Source: Pseudolysobacter sp. (GTDB lineage: Bacteria; Pseudomonadota; Gammaproteobacteria; Xanthomonadales; Rhodanobacteraceae). Taken from it: a stretch of 8,708 nt of DNA. The DNA lies in NCBI GenBank assembly GCA_025351985.1, contig JANXUW010000055.1:1-8708 (forward strand), written 5' to 3'. The notes under the pieces were generated by a model. That model had not been told where the DNA came from. It was given only the letters and a program-made list of their open reading frames with translations, and did no database searches. The translations under genes and the position numbers were made by a program. This document shows, one piece after another, positions 6,006 to 8,708 of this stretch (positions within the stretch are counted from its first letter, which is position 1; the number at the start of each line of letters is the position of its first letter).

Positions 6006-8708
6006 TTAGCGCTCGGGCAGCCGTTGCAGCGCGATACGAACTTGCAGCGTCATCCAGTGATCGCTGCCGCGCGCATGTTGCAACTGGATCAACGCGGTTT
6101 TCATTTCGCTGCGTGCGGCGACGAAATCGTCGCGCGCAGCGAGGCATTCGCCGTGAACAGCGAGCGCCTCGGCATGGCGCCAGCCGTGGACGGGATCATC
6201 GACGGGGCGCAGTTCGAGTGCGTGATTCGCTGCCGTGCAGCCATCGGTGATATCGTGTTGCGCCAGCGCGATGCGCGCTTTCGCCAGCAGTGCATCGGCG
6301 AGGCGTTCAGTATTGATCGGCTGCAGCTTGTCGAGTATCTGCAGCGCCTGCTGGATTTGCTGGTTGGCGGCGCCGAGATCACCGACAGCCAGTTCGCTCA
6401 GCGCAAAATGCAGGTGGGCCGCGGCCACTTCCTGCGGCGGCAAGCCGCTTGAATCGGCACGCAGGTCTTGCGCCAGTTGGTGCTGGATGATTGCCTCGGC
6501 GGGCCGGCCGGACAAACGCAATACGATGCCGAGTTGATCCATCGTGTACGACACCAGAAAATGTTTTTCGCCGAGTTGCTTGCGGCGTTCGCTCAACACC
6601 TCGCGAATCAAGTGTTCCGATTCGGCCAGATTGCCTGACTCGCGCAACGCCACCGAAAGATTAGCCTTCGAACCGAGCGCGAACGGATGCTCGGGTTTGC
6701 CTTGCGCCACCCAGATTGCCAGCGCTTGTCGGCTGTAATCCGCGCCGCCGGAAAAATCATCGTGATGCATGTGCAGCACCGCGAGATTATTCAAGGTGGC
6801 TGCGACATCGGGATGCTGTTCGCCGAGCACGCGGCGCTGCATCGCGAGTGCTTGCAGGTACAGTGGTTCGGCTTCATCAAAACGACCAAGTCGATCGAAT
6901 GCGCGCGCGTGATTGACCAGCGCGGTGGCCAGCAACGGATGATCGGCGGGCAACAATCGGCGATAAATCGTGATCGCCTGCTGCAGCGGCGGCAACGCTT
7001 CGGTCACGTGCCCGGCCTGCATGCGAAACGAACCGAGATTGATCAGATTCTCGGCGACGTCCAGATGATTTTCGCCGTACAACGCGATGAACATCGCCAG
7101 TGCTTCTTCGGTCAAGGTCGTGCCTTCATCGAGTCGGCGCATATCGCTGTACAGCACCGCGAGCTGATTCAGCTGCGCCGCGATTTGCGCGTTCGGCGAT
7201 TTCAGGTTGGCGCGCGACATGGCCAACGCCTGCTGCAACAACGGCTCGGCTTTTTTGAAGTCGCCCAGCCGCCGCGCGATCTCGCCTTGCAACGCCAGAT
7301 CGCGCGCCACGCTCGTACTGTCGGCACCGTCGCTGGCGCCATGTTGTACAAGTGCCGCCGCGGCATTTTTCTCCGCGGCGACATAATCGCCTTTCTCGTA
7401 TTCGGCGCGTGCGAGTTGTCCGGTCAGGTTTGCCGCGGATAAATTTGCGCCAGTATCGGGGAGTTTATCCAGCGCCTGCTGCAGCAGGCCGATGGCATGA
7501 TCGTATTGCCCCAACTCGATGTAGATCGCACCCATCACTTCGCCAAAACGTGCGGCCAGTTGCGGCTGGCTGGATAGCTGCGTGTCGAGTCGTTGCGCGC
7601 CAGCATCCAGCACGTCGATTGCGCTGAGTTTCACGCCGCCCGGTGCGCCCTTCGGATCGGCCACGCGAAAAATATCGATCAGGAAATCGGTCACGGTTTC
7701 GGCCCGCTGCGCCTGCGCGCGTGCCAGTCGCGCTTCCCACAACGCCAACGCGGTCGTGGCGATCAAGCCGAATATCGCCGCGCTGGCCATGACCATACCG
7801 AGCCGATGGCGCAGCACAAATTTGGCGGTTCGGTACCATGCGCTGTCGCGGCGCGCGCGGATCGGTTCGCCGCGCAGATAACGATGCAGATCCTGCGCCA
7901 GCGCATCGGCCGTGGCGTAACGCCGATCCGGTTCACGCTTGAGTGCGGTCAGGATGATGGTGTCGAGATCGCCGCGCAGCCGGCGTGCAGGCACGGGCGC
8001 ATCGGCGACGGCACGTTTGCTCGGTGCTTGCGGCGGATTGTCGTTTATATATTTGCGAATTGCTTCGAGCGTGGTCGCCGTGCCGAAATCGTAGAGCCGT
8101 TGCCCGGTCAGGAGTTCGTACAAAATCGCACCGAGCGCATATACGTCGGTGGCGGTGCTGACCGGTTCGCCGCACAGTTGTTCCGGCGCCGCATACGCCG
8201 GCGTCAACGGTCGGCCCGCTGCATCGCCGGTCTGGGTCGCATTGATATCGTCGGCGAGCAGTTTGGCGATACCGAAATCCAGCAGCTTCACCACACCATC
8301 CTCGGTGACCAGCACGTTGGAGGATTTCAGATCGAGATGCACGATCAAGGCGCGATGCGCGAATTGCGCTGCTGCGCAAATATCGACGAACAGTTTTATG
8401 CGTTGTTCGAGTCCGAGTTTTTGCGCGGCGCAATGCCGCAGCAGGGGCTGGCCGGCGATATATTCCATCGCAAAATACGGCCGCCCTTCGTCGGTGATGC
8501 CGCCATCGAGCAAACGCGCGATGTGCGGATGTTCGAGCCGCGCGAGAATCTGCCGTTCGCGCAAAAATCGTGCGAGCAATGCTTCGCTGTCCATGCCGCG
8601 CTTGATCAGTTTGAGCGCTGCTCGCTGCTCGTATTGGCCGTCCGCGCGCTCGACCAGCAGTACGATGCCCATGCCGCCGCGACCGAGTTCATGCACCACC
8701 GACCACGG
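6006..8708 (-). CDS. Membrane-anchored Ser/Thr protein kinase with TPR array (5' end outside window)
   Basis: An STPK that phosphorylates Ser/Thr on partner proteins. Residues here are numbered from the GTG at 8699. The frame stays open to the window edge and reads PWSVVHELGRGGMG, so the real start lies upstream and this copy is partial. Kinase motifs: glycine loop GRGGMG 6-11, Lys30 in AALK, catalytic loop HLDLKSSN 121-128 (Asp123, Lys125, Asn128), DFG 141-143, APE 171-173, Asp185. The HRD arginine is leucine, making it a non-RD kinase. The activation segment has Thr155, 157 and 166. The domain ends near residue 280, followed by a basic juxtamembrane stretch and one transmembrane helix at about 301-320. 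From about 385 to 870 there are roughly ten to twelve TPRs; the central ones keep an exact 42-residue period with kinesin-light-chain-like GExHPDVAxxLNNLA motifs. Predicted topology is kinase in the cytoplasm and TPRs in the periplasm. In relatives I recall, an ECF sigma factor gene often lies just upstream. The C-terminus (LPER) lacks the FxxGFE tail. Confidence 0.93.
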   Translation of the reverse strand, partial: PWSVVHELGRGGMGIVLLVERADGQYEQRAALKLIKRGMDSEALLARFLRERQILARLEHPHIARLLDGGITDEGRPYFAMEYIAGQPLLRHCAAQKLGLEQRIKLFVDICAAAQFAHRALIVHLDLKSSNVLVTEDGVVKLLDFGIAKLLADDINATQTGDAAGRPLTPAYAAPEQLCGEPVSTATDVYALGAILYELLTGQRLYDFGTATTLEAIRKYINDNPPQAPSKRAVADAPVPARRLRGDLDTIILTALKREPDRRYATADALAQDLHRYLRGEPIRARRDSAWYRTAKFVLRHRLGMVMASAAIFGLIATTALALWEARLARAQAQRAETVTDFLIDIFRVADPKGAPGGVKLSAIDVLDAGAQRLDTQLSSQPQLAARFGEVMGAIYIELGQYDHAIGLLQQALDKLPDTGANLSAANLTGQLARAEYEKGDYVAAEKNAAAALVQHGASDGADSTSVARDLALQGEIARRLGDFKKAEPLLQQALAMSRANLKSPNAQIAAQLNQLAVLYSDMRRLDEGTTLTEEALAMFIALYGENHLDVAENLINLGSFRMQAGHVTEALPPLQQAITIYRRLLPADHPLLATALVNHARAFDRLGRFDEAEPLYLQALAMQRRVLGEQHPDVAATLNNLAVLHMHHDDFSGGADYSRQALAIWVAQGKPEHPFALGSKANLSVALRESGNLAESEHLIREVLSERRKQLGEKHFLVSYTMDQLGIVLRLSGRPAEAIIQHQLAQDLRADSSGLPPQEVAAAHLHFALSELAVGDLGAANQQIQQALQILDKLQPINTERLADALLAKARIALAQHDITDGCTAANHALELRPVDDPVHGWRHAEALAVHGECLAARDDFVAARSEMKTALIQLQHARGSDHWMTLQVRIALQRLPER

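Noticed and set aside
5956..6007. Possible terminator just after the kinase stop: AAACCGCAG pairing with CTGCGACGGTTT
   Set aside because: The stem needs a 3-nt bulge and a 31-nt loop and has no T-run. It is too weak to call, so kinase/beta-helix readthrough stays open.
6687..7442. 251-codon plus-strand open frame opposite the TPR region of the kinase
   Set aside because: The opposite strand has a strict 42-residue TPR period, and this frame has low-complexity QR/HR composition and no RBS or domain. The same holds for the open frames at 3727-4416 and 5868-6452.
8697..8699. GTG at 8699 as the start of the kinase
   Set aside because: The frame continues upstream to the edge with PWSVVHELG, which matches the usual kinase N-lobe lead-in, so this GTG is an internal valine codon.

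Overview
The window carries four protein-coding genes and almost no non-coding DNA. The GC-rich codon use, the subclass B3 metallo-beta-lactamase, the TPR-type serine/threonine kinase, and two secreted repeat proteins ending in an F-x-[DN]-G-F(E) signature together suggest a gammaproteobacterium of the Lysobacterales (Xanthomonadales), perhaps a Rhodanobacteraceae genus such as Dokdonella. That placement is inference from protein style. There is no rRNA, tRNA, mobile element or CRISPR to anchor it.

Layout, left to right. (1) 28-1557, minus strand: an exported seven-repeat delta-60 protein, probably a beta-propeller. (2) 1558-1844: a divergent intergenic region with a perfect 7-bp-stem palindrome beside the ribosome binding site of gene 1, and a second strong SD/ATG pair further upstream. 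(3) 1854-2750, plus strand: an exported AIM-1-like subclass B3 metallo-beta-lactamase with all zinc ligands and six cysteines arranged for three disulfides. (4) 2751-2853: a short convergent gap with a long inverted repeat. (5) 2854-5850, minus strand: a 998-residue exported right-handed beta-helix protein built on a 59-62 residue supra-repeat, followed by an Ig-like segment and two Calx-beta domains. (6) 5851-6005: a 155-bp leader for gene 5. (7) 6006 to the right edge, minus strand: a membrane-anchored Ser/Thr kinase with a C-terminal TPR array, whose true start lies outside the window.

Functionally, the window pairs a cytoplasm-facing kinase sensor (with TPRs predicted on the periplasmic side) with two large surface or secreted repeat proteins, and a periplasmic beta-lactamase sits between those two. 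The lactamase is transcribed in the opposite direction from all three neighbours, so it is its own transcription unit. The kinase and the beta-helix gene are co-directional and could be co-transcribed, but the gap is long enough for a separate promoter.

The least conventional signal is the shared C-terminal octapeptide-like tail on the two otherwise unrelated exported repeat proteins. It is absent from the lactamase and the kinase, and may be a sorting or secretion tag.
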